Part shown: positions 38,935 through 47,537 of the stretch, one piece after another | Layout: every line of letters begins with the position of its first letter | Numbering within the stretch: position 1 is the first letter of the stretch | Origin: Bordetella parapertussis | Lineage (GTDB): Bacteria; Pseudomonadota; Gammaproteobacteria; Burkholderiales; Casimicrobiaceae | Direction: 5' to 3' | Assembly: GCA_943331295.2 (NCBI GenBank) | Contig: CALQLA020000013.1 | Span: 1-64,000, forward strand | DNA: 64,000 nt | The notes under the pieces: model-generated | Told to the model about the DNA's origin: nothing | The model's input: only the letters and a program-made list of their open reading frames with translations | The model's database searches: none | Position numbers and translations under genes: made by a program

Positions 38935-39969
38935 ATGACCATCACTGTCCAGGAAGCGCTGCAGCGCACGATCGAGCACCGCGAGATCTTTCACGACGAG
39001 ATGCTGTCCCTGATGCGCCGGATCATGAGCGGCGAAGTCACGCCGGTGATGCTGGCGGCGATCACGATCGGCCTGCGCGTGAAGAAGGAGACGGTCGGCG
39101 AGATCGCCGCCGCCGCGCAGGTGATGCGCGAGTTCTCGACCAAGGTCGACGTCGTCGATGCCGAGAACCTGGTCGACATCGTCGGCACCGGCGGCGACTC
39201 GGCGCAGACGTTCAACATCTCGACGGCGTCGATGTTCGTCGCCGCCGCCGCCGGCGCGCGGGTCGCCAAGCACGGTGGCCGCTCGGTGTCGTCGAAGTCC
39301 GGCAGTGCCGACGTGCTGGAGTCCTTCGGCGCCAACATCATGCTGTCGCCCGCGCAGGTCGCGCAGTCGATCGCCGAGACCGGCATCGGCTTCATGTTCG
39401 CGCCCGCGCACCACAGTGCGATGAAGCACGCGGCGCCGGTGCGCAAGGAACTGGGCGTGCGCACGTTCTTCAACATCCTCGGGCCCCTGACGAACCCGGC
39501 CGGGGCGCCGAACCAGCTCCTCGGCGTGTTCCACCCCGACCTCGTCGGCATACTGGTGCGGGTGCTGCAGCGCCTGGGCAGCGAGCACGTGCTGGTCGTC
39601 TACGGCAAGGACGGCATGGACGAGGTGTCGCTGGGCGCCGCGACGATGGTCGGCGAGCTGAAGGACGGCCAGGTGCGCGAGTACGAGATCCACCCCGAGG
39701 ACTTCGGCCTCAGGATGGTCTCCAACCGCGGCCTCAAGGTGACCGGCGCCACCGAGTCGAAGGCGATGGTGCTGGAGGCGCTCGACAACGTCGAGGGCAC
39801 GCCGCGCGAGATCGTCATTCTCAACGCCGGCACGGCGCTGTACGCGGCGGACGTGGCGGGGTCGATCGCCGAGGGCATCGACCGCGCGCGCGAGGCCGTG
39901 GCCTCGGGCGCCGCGCGCCGGAAGCTCGACCAGTTCGTCGCCGTGACGCAGAAGCTCGGCAAGGCATGA
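38935..39969 (+). CDS. trpD: Anthranilate phosphoribosyltransferase
   Basis: This is a 344-residue homodimeric enzyme that adds phosphoribose from PRPP to anthranilate. The PRPP loop '[18 protein letters not shown]', '[19 protein letters not shown]' and the anthranilate region '[19 protein letters not shown]' are intact. It follows trpG by 52 bp and precedes trpC by 27 bp in one transcriptional direction. Confidence 0.98.
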   Translation: MTITVQEALQRTIEHREIFHDEMLSLMRRIMSGEVTPVMLAAITIGLRVKKETVGEIAAAAQVMREFSTKVDVVDAENLVDIVGTGGDSAQTFNISTASMFVAAAAGARVAKHGGRSVSSKSGSADVLESFGANIMLSPAQVAQSIAETGIGFMFAPAHHSAMKHAAPVRKELGVRTFFNILGPLTNPAGAPNQLLGVFHPDLVGILVRVLQRLGSEHVLVVYGKDGMDEVSLGAATMVGELKDGQVREYEIHPEDFGLRMVSNRGLKVTGATESKAMVLEALDNVEGTPREIVILNAGTALYAADVAGSIAEGIDRAREAVASGAARRKLDQFVAVTQKLGKA

Positions 39970-39996
39970 AGGTACCCATGCCACGGAACTTGACCG

Positions 39997-40785
39997 ATGG
40001 CTGACATACTCGACAAGATCCTCGCGACCAAGGCGGAGGAGATCGCGGCGGCCAAGGCCGCGCGCCCCTTCGCCGCCGTCGCTGCCGCCGCGCGCGCGCT
40101 GCCGCCGCCGCGCGATTTCGAGGCCGCGCTGCGGGCGAAGGTCGCCGCCGGCCGCGCCGGCGTCATCGCCGAGATCAAGAAGGCCTCCCCCAGCCGCGGC
40201 GTGCTGCGCGCCGACTTCGACCCGCCGGCGATCGCCCGGAGCTACGAGGCGGGCGGCGCCGCCTGCCTGTCGGTGCTGACCGACCGGCAGTATTTCCAGG
40301 GCGCGCCGGAGTACCTCACGGCCGCCCGCGCCGCCTGCGTGCTGCCCGCGCTGCGCAAGGACTTCATCGTCGACGAGTACCAGGTCGCCGAGGCCCGTGC
40401 GCTCGGCGCCGACGCGATCCTGCTGATCGTCGCCGCGCTGTCGGACGCTCGCCTCGCCGCGCTCGAGGCCTGCGCGCGGGGCTACGGGATGGCGGTGCTG
40501 GTGGAGGTGCACGACGCTGCCGAGCTCGCGCGCGCGCTGGCGCTCGACACGCGCCTCGTCGGCATCAACAACCGCAACCTGCGCAGCTTCGACGTGTCGC
40601 TCGCGACGACGCTGGGCCTCCTCGGGGGCATTCCCGCCGACCGACTCGTCGTCACCGAGAGCGGCATCCTCGGGCCGGCGGACGTGGCGACGATGCGCGC
40701 CGGCGGCGTCCACGCGTTCCTCGTCGGCGAGGCGTTCATGCGCGCGGCCGATCCCGGCGCCGCGCTGGCGACGATGTTCGCGTAG
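39997..40785 (+). CDS. trpC: Indole-3-glycerol-phosphate synthase
   Basis: This is a 262-residue TIM barrel closing CdRP to indole-3-glycerol phosphate. '[20 protein letters not shown]' contains the catalytic lysine. '[17 protein letters not shown]', '[20 protein letters not shown]', '[14 protein letters not shown]' and '[15 protein letters not shown]' are family-specific. It is monofunctional, not fused to TrpF; trpF, trpB and trpA are elsewhere, as usual in betaproteobacteria. Confidence 0.98.
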   Translation: MADILDKILATKAEEIAAAKAARPFAAVAAAARALPPPRDFEAALRAKVAAGRAGVIAEIKKASPSRGVLRADFDPPAIARSYEAGGAACLSVLTDRQYFQGAPEYLTAARAACVLPALRKDFIVDEYQVAEARALGADAILLIVAALSDARLAALEACARGYGMAVLVEVHDAAELARALALDTRLVGINNRNLRSFDVSLATTLGLLGGIPADRLVVTESGILGPADVATMRAGGVHAFLVGEAFMRAADPGAALATMFA

Positions 40786-40827
40786 CGCGAAAGGACACAC
40801 CGCCGGCGGATTGCCGCAACCCGCCGG

Positions 40828-40836
40828 TGCTATGAT
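40828..40836 (+). promoter_or_regulatory. Extended -10 promoter for the ABC importer operon
   Basis: TGCTATGAT combines the extended TG with a 5/6 -10 hexamer (TATGAT, 40831-40836), 40 bp upstream of the ATPase GTG start. The upstream arm of a CCGGCGG/CCGCCGG hairpin (40803-40828) abuts it, so the region may both end the trp transcript and start the next. Confidence 0.5.
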
Positions 40837-40875
40837 GCGCTGCCGTCGCGACGCGGCATCGCTCCGGGGAAAAAC

Positions 40876-41967
40876 GTGTCGGCTATCGTTGCCGAGAATC
40901 TCAGCAAGCACTGGACCACCGCTGACGGCAAGGTGCGGGCGGTGGACGAGATTTCGTTCGCGTTCGAACCGGGCACGCTCAACGTCCTGCTGGGCCCCTC
41001 GGGCTGCGGCAAGTCGACGACGCTGCGGCTCATCGCGGGCCTCGAGCAGGCCGACACCGGCCGCCTGCTGGTCGACGGCCGCGATGTCACCGGGCTGCCG
41101 CCTTCGGCGCGCAACATCGCGATGGTGTTCCAGTCCTATGCGCTGTTCCCGCACCTGTCGGTGGCGGAGAACATCGCGTTCGGGCTCAAGGTGCGCAAGG
41201 TGGCGCCGGCCGACGTCGCCCGCCGGCTGGCACGCGTCGCCGACCTGCTCGGCCTGTCGAAGCTGCTGGAAAGAAAGCCGTCGCAGCTCTCGGGCGGCCA
41301 GCAGCAGCGGGTCGCGCTCGGCCGCGCCATCATCGCCGAGGCGCCGGTGTGCCTGATGGACGAGCCGCTGTCGAACCTCGACGCGCAGTTGCGGCAGGAG
41401 ATGCGCGCCGAGATCCGCAACCTGCAGCGGCAGCTCGGGATCACGATGGTCTACGTGACCCACGACCAGATCGAGGCGATGTCGATGGCAGATCGCGTCG
41501 TGCTGCTGTCCGGCGGCCGGATCGAGCAGAACGCGGTGCCCGCCGAACTGTACGAACGGCCGGCGAACACGTTCGTCGCGCGCTTCATCGGCACGCCGCC
41601 GATGAACCTGCTGCCGCTCGAAGCCTCTCCCGGAGGCGCCGCGATCGCCGGCACCGGCGGCCCGGCGGTCGCCGACGCCCACTGTGCCCGGATGACGCTG
41701 GGCATCCGTCCCGAGCACGTCACGCTGGCCTTCGAGCGCGGGGTTCGCGCCGAGGTCGTCGGCGTCGAGTATCTCGGTGCCGATTCGCTCGTCACCTGCC
41801 GGCTGGGCAGCGCGACGATCGCCGCGCGCGTCCCCGGCAGCGTCGGGCTCGCGCGCGGCGACCCGGCGTGGCTGTCGTGGGCGCCGGGGGCGCAGCACCT
41901 GTTCGGTGAAGACGGCGCCCGGCGCCCGGATGCTGCCCGTCAAGAGGCTGTCACGCAACTCGCGTAA
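40876..41967 (+). CDS. ABC transporter ATPase, UgpC/MalK type
   Basis: This is a 363-residue importer ATPase. Walker A is 'GPSGCGKST' (about residues 40-48), the Q-loop 'MVFQSYALFPHLSVAEN', the signature 'LSGGQQQRVALGRAI', Walker B 'VCLMDEPLSNLDA' and the H-loop 'YVTHDQIEAM'. The C-terminal TOBE/regulatory domain includes 'LGIRPEHVTLA'. It energises uptake with the two permeases downstream. The start is GTG. It resembles glycerol-3-phosphate, maltose and other carbohydrate importers; the ligand is not determined. Confidence 0.95.
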   Translation: MSAIVAENLSKHWTTADGKVRAVDEISFAFEPGTLNVLLGPSGCGKSTTLRLIAGLEQADTGRLLVDGRDVTGLPPSARNIAMVFQSYALFPHLSVAENIAFGLKVRKVAPADVARRLARVADLLGLSKLLERKPSQLSGGQQQRVALGRAIIAEAPVCLMDEPLSNLDAQLRQEMRAEIRNLQRQLGITMVYVTHDQIEAMSMADRVVLLSGGRIEQNAVPAELYERPANTFVARFIGTPPMNLLPLEASPGGAAIAGTGGPAVADAHCARMTLGIRPEHVTLAFERGVRAEVVGVEYLGADSLVTCRLGSATIAARVPGSVGLARGDPAWLSWAPGAQHLFGEDGARRPDAARQEAVTQLA

Positions 41968-42001
41968 GGTCCGCCATTTCGTTTCGTCAGAGGAGGAAGC
42001 C

Positions 42002-43294
42002 ATGCTGTTGAAGACCCTTAGGAACGGGCTCGCCGGGGGCATCGCCGCCGTCGCCTGCGCGATGGCCCAGGCGCAGGCGCCGGTCGAGATCTCGTTCTAC
42101 TATCCCGTCGCCGTCGGCGGGCCGATCACCAAGCTGGTCGACGGCTTCGCCGCCGACTTCGAGCGCGAAAACCCCGGGATCAAGGTCAAGCCGATCTACT
42201 CCGGCAGCTACCAGGAGTCGATCACCAAGGCGCTGACCGCGGTCAAGAGCAACGACGCGCCGACGTTGTCGGTGCTGCTGTCGACCGACATGTTCACGCT
42301 GATCGACGAGGACGCGATCGTCCCGTTCGACCCGCTGCCCAAGACGCCCGAGGACCAGGCGTGGCTGAAGGGTTTCTACCCGGCGTTCATGGAGAACAGC
42401 CAGACCGGCGGCAAGACCTGGGGTATCCCGTTCCAGCGCTCGACCATCGTCCTGTACTACAACAAGGAGATGTTCAAGGAGGCCGGGCTCGACCCCAACC
42501 GCGGGCCGGCCACGTGGAAGGAGATGCAGGAATACGCGCAGAAGCTCACCCGCCGCGACGCGTCGGGCAAGGTCACGCAGTGGGGCGTGCAGATCCCGTC
42601 GTCGGGCTTCCCGTACTGGCTGTTCCAGGGGCTCACCACGCAGAACGGCGTCCAGCTGATGAACGCGGCGGGCACCGAGACCTACTACGACAAGCCCGAG
42701 GTGATCGAGGCACTGCAGTACTGGGTGGACCTCGCGAAGAAGTACAAGGTGCATCCGGAAGGCATCGTCGAATGGGGCACCACGCCGAAGGACTTCTTCG
42801 AGAAGAAGATGGCGATGATGTGGACGACCACCGGCAACCTGACCAACGTCAAGAACAACGCCAAGTTCGACTTCGGCGTGGCGATGCTGCCGGCGAACAA
42901 GCGCCGCGGCAGCCCGACGGGCGGCGGCAACTTCTACCTGTTCAAGCAGGCGAATCCGGCGCAACAGGCGGCGGCGTTCAAGTTCGTCAAGTGGATCACC
43001 GCGCCGCAGCGCGCCGCGCAGTGGGGCATCGACACCGGCTACGTCGCCGTGCGTCCGGACGCCTGGGAAACGCCGGCCATGAAGAAGTACGTCGTCGAGT
43101 TCCCGCCGGCGGCGGTCGCCCGCGACCAGCTGCAGTACTCGGTCGCAGAGCTGTCGACGCACGACAACCAGCGCGTCACCAAGGCGCTGAACGACGGCCT
43201 GCAGGCGGCGCTGACCGGCACCAAGCCCGCCGACCAGGCGATGAAGGACGCGCAGCGCGAGGCCGAGCGGCTCTTGCGGACCTACAAGAAGTAG
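42002..43294 (+). CDS. ABC transporter periplasmic binding protein, UgpB-like
   Basis: This is a 430-residue family 1 solute-binding protein with a signal peptide ('IAAVACAMAQAQA'). Features shared with UgpB from memory are 'ENPGIKVKPIYSGSYQESI', 'VLYYNKEMFKEAGLDPNRGP', 'TTTGNLTNVKNNAKFDFGVA' and 'WGIDTGYVAVR'. A strong AGAGGAGG precedes the ATG by 4-6 bases, as expected for the most abundant subunit. The TAG stop is bases 2-4 of the inverted repeat at 43291. Its ligand is most likely a phosphorylated or sugar-like small molecule (inference). Confidence 0.92.
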   Translation: MLLKTLRNGLAGGIAAVACAMAQAQAPVEISFYYPVAVGGPITKLVDGFAADFERENPGIKVKPIYSGSYQESITKALTAVKSNDAPTLSVLLSTDMFTLIDEDAIVPFDPLPKTPEDQAWLKGFYPAFMENSQTGGKTWGIPFQRSTIVLYYNKEMFKEAGLDPNRGPATWKEMQEYAQKLTRRDASGKVTQWGVQIPSSGFPYWLFQGLTTQNGVQLMNAAGTETYYDKPEVIEALQYWVDLAKKYKVHPEGIVEWGTTPKDFFEKKMAMMWTTTGNLTNVKNNAKFDFGVAMLPANKRRGSPTGGGNFYLFKQANPAQQAAAFKFVKWITAPQRAAQWGIDTGYVAVRPDAWETPAMKKYVVEFPPAAVARDQLQYSVAELSTHDNQRVTKALNDGLQAALTGTKPADQAMKDAQREAERLLRTYKK

Positions 43295-43400
43295 CCCGGT
43301 GTTGAGCGAAGCGAAACCCGGGTGGCCCGCGGGCAGCACGCAACGTGGCGCGCCGACCGGACCTCCACCCGGGTTTCGCATTCGCTCAACACCGGGCTAC
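43291..43400. repeat. GTAGCCCGG inverted-repeat element, copy 4 (110 bp), overlapping a stop codon
   Basis: The left arm GTAGCCCGGTGTTGAGCG leads into AAGCGAAACCCGGGTGG; the right arm ACCCGGGTTTCGC ends TCAACACCGGGCTAC. Its second to fourth bases are the stop codon of the binding-protein gene. It fills the 120-bp gap before the first permease gene, which starts 14 bp after it. Confidence 0.93.
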
Positions 43401-43414
43401 CGGTTCGCCCGCGC

Positions 43415-44290
43415 ATGACCCGTTCCACGCAATGGCTGTACGGCTGGCTGCTGCTGCTGCCGTCGGTGGCGCTGCTTGGGCTCTTCACGCACTACCCGGC
43501 GGCCGCCACCTTCTGGCACAGCTTCTTCTCGACGCCCAAGGGCGCGCGGCCGTCGGTGTTCGTCGACGTCGACAACTACCGGCAGCTCGCCGACGACCCG
43601 ATCTTCTGGCAGGCGCTCACCAACAACCTCTGGTACGCTGTCGGCACGATCCCGGCGTCGATCGCGCTCGCGCTCCTGATGGCGACCTGGGTCAACGGCC
43701 GCGTCGCCGGCCGCGGCTTCCTGCGCCTTGCCTACTTCACGCCCACGGTGCTGCCGATGATCGCCGTGGCCAACATCTGGCTCTTCTTCTACACTCCCGA
43801 ATACGGCCTGCTCGAGCGGGCGACGGCCGCGCTCGGCTTCGGCACCCACAACTGGCTGGGCAGCAAGAGCACCGCGCTGCCCTGCCTGATGGTGGTGACG
43901 ATCTGGAAGGAGGCGGGCTTCTTCATGATCTTCTACCTCGCCGCGCTGCAGTCGATGTCGCCGCATCTCGCCGAGGCGGCCGCGATCGAGGGCGCCTCGC
44001 GCTGGTATTTCTTCCGCCGCGTCACGTTCCCGCTGCTGATGCCGACGACGCTGTTCGTGCTGGTCAACGCCGTGATCAACGCGTTCCGGCTGGTCGACCA
44101 CGTCGTCGTGATGACGCGCGGCGGACCCGACAACGCGACGTCGCTGCTGCTCTACTACATCTACGAGATCGGCTTTCGCTTCTGGGACTCGGCCTACGCC
44201 GCGGCGCTCACGATGGTGCTGCTCACGATCCTCGGCCTCACCGCGCTCGTCCAGTTCTGGTTCGTCGACCGCAAGGTCCACTACCAGTGA
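43415..44290 (+). CDS. ABC transporter permease, UgpA-like
   Basis: This is a 291-residue BPD_transp_1 permease with six predicted transmembrane helices, beginning 'WLYGWLLLLPSVALLGLF'. The EAA loop that contacts the ATPase is 'LAEAAAIEGASRWYFFRRVT'. The end, 'RFWDSAYAAALTMVLLTILG', is typical of UgpA/MalF-like subunits. The ATG at 43415 begins the first helix; the longer frame from 43322 would be translated from the repeat. The stop overlaps the next GTG (GTGA). Confidence 0.95.
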   Translation: MTRSTQWLYGWLLLLPSVALLGLFTHYPAAATFWHSFFSTPKGARPSVFVDVDNYRQLADDPIFWQALTNNLWYAVGTIPASIALALLMATWVNGRVAGRGFLRLAYFTPTVLPMIAVANIWLFFYTPEYGLLERATAALGFGTHNWLGSKSTALPCLMVVTIWKEAGFFMIFYLAALQSMSPHLAEAAAIEGASRWYFFRRVTFPLLMPTTLFVLVNAVINAFRLVDHVVVMTRGGPDNATSLLLYYIYEIGFRFWDSAYAAALTMVLLTILGLTALVQFWFVDRKVHYQ

Positions 44291-45114
44291 GCGCCGTCTA
44301 TGCGACCCGCGGGCCGTGGCGCGTGCTGGAGACGGGTGCCGCGTGGGCGCTCGGGCTCTTCTGGATACTGCCGCTCGCCTACGCGATCTGGACCGCCTTC
44401 CACGCCGGCGAGTACTCGACGCGCTTCGTCCCGACGGCGCCGCTCACGCTGGCGAACTTCGTCACCGCCTGGCATGCCGCGCCGTTCGCGCGCTACTTCG
44501 TCAACACCGTGGTGCTGGTCACGATGATCCTCGGCGTGCAGCTCGTGCTCGTCACGCTGGCGGCCTATGCGTTCGCGCGCTTCGAGTTCCCGGGGCGCGG
44601 CCTGCTGTTCGCGCTGGTGCTGATGCAGCTGATGGTGATGCCCGACGTGCTGATCGTCGAGAACTACCGGACGATGGGCCTCCTGGGCCTCAAGGACACG
44701 ATCCTCGCCATCGGCCTGCCCTACATGGCGAGCGCCTTCGGCATCTTCCTGCTGCGCCAGACGTTCAAGTCGGTGCCGCGCGAGCTGGACGAGGCGGCGC
44801 GGATGGAAGGCTGCACGCCGATGCAGGTGCTGTGGAAGGTGTACGTGCCGCTCGCGCGCCCCGTCTACCTCGCCTACGCGCTGGTGAGCGTCAGCTACCA
44901 CTGGAACAACTTCCTGTGGCCGCTGATCGTCACCAACTCGGTCGGCTCGCGGCCCCTCACCGTGGGGCTGCAGGTATTCTCGGCCACCGACCAGGGCATT
45001 GACTGGTCGATCATCACCGCCGCCACGCTACTGACGACCGCACCGCTGCTGATCGGCTTCCTGCTGTTCCAGCGGCAGTTCGTGCAGTCGTTCATGCGGG
45101 CCGGCATCCGTTGA
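44287..45114 (+). CDS. ABC transporter permease, UgpE-like
   Basis: This is a 275-residue second permease with six helices. The EAA motif is 'LDEAARMEGCTPMQVLWKVY', and 'VSVSYHWNNFLWPLIVTNS' with the C-terminal 'QRQFVQSFMRAGIR' matches the UgpE/MalG group closely. The GTG start overlaps the UgpA-like stop by 4 bp. It pairs with the previous permease to form the channel. Confidence 0.96.
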   Translation: MSAVYATRGPWRVLETGAAWALGLFWILPLAYAIWTAFHAGEYSTRFVPTAPLTLANFVTAWHAAPFARYFVNTVVLVTMILGVQLVLVTLAAYAFARFEFPGRGLLFALVLMQLMVMPDVLIVENYRTMGLLGLKDTILAIGLPYMASAFGIFLLRQTFKSVPRELDEAARMEGCTPMQVLWKVYVPLARPVYLAYALVSVSYHWNNFLWPLIVTNSVGSRPLTVGLQVFSATDQGIDWSIITAATLLTTAPLLIGFLLFQRQFVQSFMRAGIR

Positions 45115-45124
45115 AGAGGGAGCG

Positions 45125-45982
45125 ATGAAACTCATTACGTGGAACATCCAGTGGGGCCGAGGCGTCGACTGCCGCGTCGACCCGGCGCGCATCGTCGCCG
45201 AGGCGAAGCGCCTCGCCGACTTCGACGTGCTGTGCCTGCAGGAGGTCGCCGACAACTTTCCCGACCCGCGGCTCGGCGCCAACGACGCCGCCGACCAGTT
45301 CGCGCTGATCGCGTCGCTGCTGCCGGGCTACACCGCGGTGCCGGGCATCGCCACCGACCACCCGGCCGACGGCGGCGGCCGGCGCCGCTTCGGCAACATG
45401 ATCCTGTCGCGGCTGCCGGTGAAGCAGGCGTTCCGGCACCTGCTGCCGTTCCCCGTCGACCCGGGCGTGAACGGGATGCCGCGGATCGCCGTCGAGGCCG
45501 CGGTGACGGCGCCGTTCGGCGACGTCCGCATCATCACGACGCACCTCGAGTGGTACTCCGCGCTGCAGCGCACCGCGCAGGTCGAGGCGCTGCGCGCGAT
45601 CTACGCCGAGGGCCACGGCCACGCGCGCGCCGGCAGCGTAACCGACACGTCGGGCGGGCCGTTCACCACCTACCTGCGGCCGGCCGCGACCATCATCACC
45701 GGCGACTTCAACCTCGAATACGACCACCCGCTGCACGCGCGGATGCTGGCGCCGTTTGCCGACGGCACGCCGCCGCTCGCCAACGCGTGGGACCTGCTGC
45801 ATCCGGGTGAGCCCTACCCGTCGACGTTCAAGGTCCACGAGAAATGGGTGCCCGGCGACCCGGAACTGCACTGCGACTTCATCTTCGTCAGCCCGGAACT
45901 GCACCCGCGGGTGCGCGCGGTCTTCTCCGACCGCGACGTGCAGGCCTCCGATCACCAGCCCGTCGTGCTGGAACTTGGCTGA
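45125..45982 (+). CDS. Endonuclease/exonuclease/phosphatase (EEP) family protein
   Basis: This is a 285-residue DNase I-fold phosphodiesterase or phosphatase. Active-site elements are all present: 'LITWNIQWG' (Asn), 'VLCLQEV' (Glu), 'TTHLEWYS' (His), 'IITGDFNLEY' (Asp-x-Asn) and 'SDHQPVVLE' (Asp-His). No signal peptide is seen, so it is likely cytoplasmic. It starts 10 bp after the UgpE-like gene, so it is probably the last gene of the importer operon. In classical ugp operons this place is taken by UgpQ, a glycerophosphodiesterase of an unrelated fold; an analogous role on the imported substrate is plausible but unproven. Confidence 0.88.
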   Translation: MKLITWNIQWGRGVDCRVDPARIVAEAKRLADFDVLCLQEVADNFPDPRLGANDAADQFALIASLLPGYTAVPGIATDHPADGGGRRRFGNMILSRLPVKQAFRHLLPFPVDPGVNGMPRIAVEAAVTAPFGDVRIITTHLEWYSALQRTAQVEALRAIYAEGHGHARAGSVTDTSGGPFTTYLRPAATIITGDFNLEYDHPLHARMLAPFADGTPPLANAWDLLHPGEPYPSTFKVHEKWVPGDPELHCDFIFVSPELHPRVRAVFSDRDVQASDHQPVVLELG

Positions 45983-46133
45983 TCGCCCGCCCGGCGCGGC
46001 CCCTGCTGCCGGCGGCAGACCGCTGGGGCCGATTCGCCTGCCGGACCCGGTTGGGCTAAAATATTCGGTCGTCCGCTCATGGAGCGATCTGCACGGAGCG
46101 GCCCTGCGCCGCCCGCGCAAACGCCACCCCACC

Positions 46134-47537
46134 TTGTCCGCCACTGCAGAACCCGCCCTCACGTTCACCGGCGAGCGCTTCGCGCCCGAGGTGAAGGGCG
46201 CCATCTGGCACGAGCACTGGCATCGCTACTGCCTCGCCCGACCGCTCGCGCAGGGGCTGCGGGTCCTCGACGCCGCCTGCGGCGAAGGCTACGGCAGCTT
46301 CCTCCTCGCGCAGACGGCGGCGCAGGTCTACGGGATCGACATCGAATCCGCCGCGGTCGCCCACGCGCGCGCGCGCTATCGCGCGCCGAACCTCTCCTAC
46401 CTCGAGGGCTCGGTCACCGCGCTGCCGCTGCCGGACGCCGCGGTCGACCTCGTAGTGTCGTTCGAGACCATCGAGCACCTCGCCGAACAGGCGGCGATGC
46501 TCGCCGAGTTCCGTCGGGTGCTGGCACCCGGCGGCGTGCTGCTCATCTCCTCGCCCAACCAGCCGGTCTATTCGGGCGATGGCGGCGGCGTCAACGAATT
46601 CCACGTCCGCGAGCTGACGCGCTTCGAGCTCGCGGCGCTGCTCGACCCGGTGTTCCCGCAGCAGTCGTGGTACGGCCAGCGCGTCGCCGCGTACTCGGCG
46701 CTGTGGTCCGAGCACGCGGCGGCCGACGGCGCGCGCGCCGGCACGCTCGTGGCGCTCGAAGGCGACGCCGTGCGCGCGCCGGCCGCGCCGCCGGCGCCGA
46801 TGTACTTCGTCGTCGTCTGCGCGGCCCCGGGCGTGGCGCTGCCGCCGCTGCCGCCGCTGTCGCTGTTCGACGATGGCGGCCAGTCGCTCTACGACGACTA
46901 CGTGCGCGCGCTGATCGCCGAGAAGACCCTGTACTGGGACGGGCGCAATTCGCACAAGATCGCCGAGGACCGCCTGGCCGAGCTGATCGTTGCCGTCAAC
47001 GGCCTCGCCAGCGAGCGCGAGCGGTCGGCCGCGCTCGCCGCCCGCATCGACGCGCTGGAGGCGACGCTGGCGGTCGTCACCGCCGAGCGGGATGCCGCGC
47101 ATGCGGCGGCCGGCGCGGCCGAGGCCGCGGCGAGAGAGGCCGCCGCCCGCGCCCGGGATGCGGTCGCGGCGACGCGGGCCGAGCTAGACGCCGTCTGCGC
47201 CGCCGAGCTGCGGCTGGTCGCGAAGCTCGCGGCGATCGGCGACGAGCGCGACGCCGCGCGGATCGACCTCGCGACGGCGAACGACGTGCTGGTGCGCGTG
47301 CGCGCCGAGCTGGGGGGCACGCTGAACGAGCTCGCCGTCGCCCGCGACCGCCGCGACGAGGCCCGCCTCGAGCTCATCCACGCCGGCGCCGAGCTGGCCG
47401 GCGCGCGCGCGACGATTGCGGGCCAGGTCGCGATGCTGGACGAGGTTCGCGCCCGGCTCGCGTTCCGCGAAACGGCGGTGGGCTGGCTGCGCTGGCCGCT
47501 GTCGCGGTTGAAGCGCGGCTTCGGGGCGCAGGGATGA
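46134..47537 (+). CDS. SAM-dependent methyltransferase with long C-terminal coiled coil
   Basis: This is a 467-residue protein. Residues 1-210 are a class I methyltransferase ('TGERFAPEVKGAIWHEHWHR', motif I 'VLDAACGEGYGS' at 44-55, 'VVSFETIEHL', 'VLAPGGVLLISSPN'). Residues 272-445 are an Ala/Glu/Arg-rich coiled coil, and the end reads 'GWLRWPLSRLKRGF'. No ATG lies in a good place, so I chose the TTG at 46134 just before the conserved part; upstream CTG codons are possible. TAAAAT at 46057 may be a -10. The stop overlaps the next ATG (ATGA). The design recalls chain-terminating methyltransferases of O-antigen export such as WbdD (inference). Confidence 0.85.
   Translation: MSATAEPALTFTGERFAPEVKGAIWHEHWHRYCLARPLAQGLRVLDAACGEGYGSFLLAQTAAQVYGIDIESAAVAHARARYRAPNLSYLEGSVTALPLPDAAVDLVVSFETIEHLAEQAAMLAEFRRVLAPGGVLLISSPNQPVYSGDGGGVNEFHVRELTRFELAALLDPVFPQQSWYGQRVAAYSALWSEHAAADGARAGTLVALEGDAVRAPAAPPAPMYFVVVCAAPGVALPPLPPLSLFDDGGQSLYDDYVRALIAEKTLYWDGRNSHKIAEDRLAELIVAVNGLASERERSAALAARIDALEATLAVVTAERDAAHAAAGAAEAAAREAAARARDAVAATRAELDAVCAAELRLVAKLAAIGDERDAARIDLATANDVLVRVRAELGGTLNELAVARDRRDEARLELIHAGAELAGARATIAGQVAMLDEVRARLAFRETAVGWLRWPLSRLKRGFGAQG

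Noticed and set aside
46057..46062. TAAAAT as -10 for the polysaccharide operon
   Set aside because: It is plausible by position, but the upstream hexamer is poor; mentioned in the gene entry rather than as a feature.
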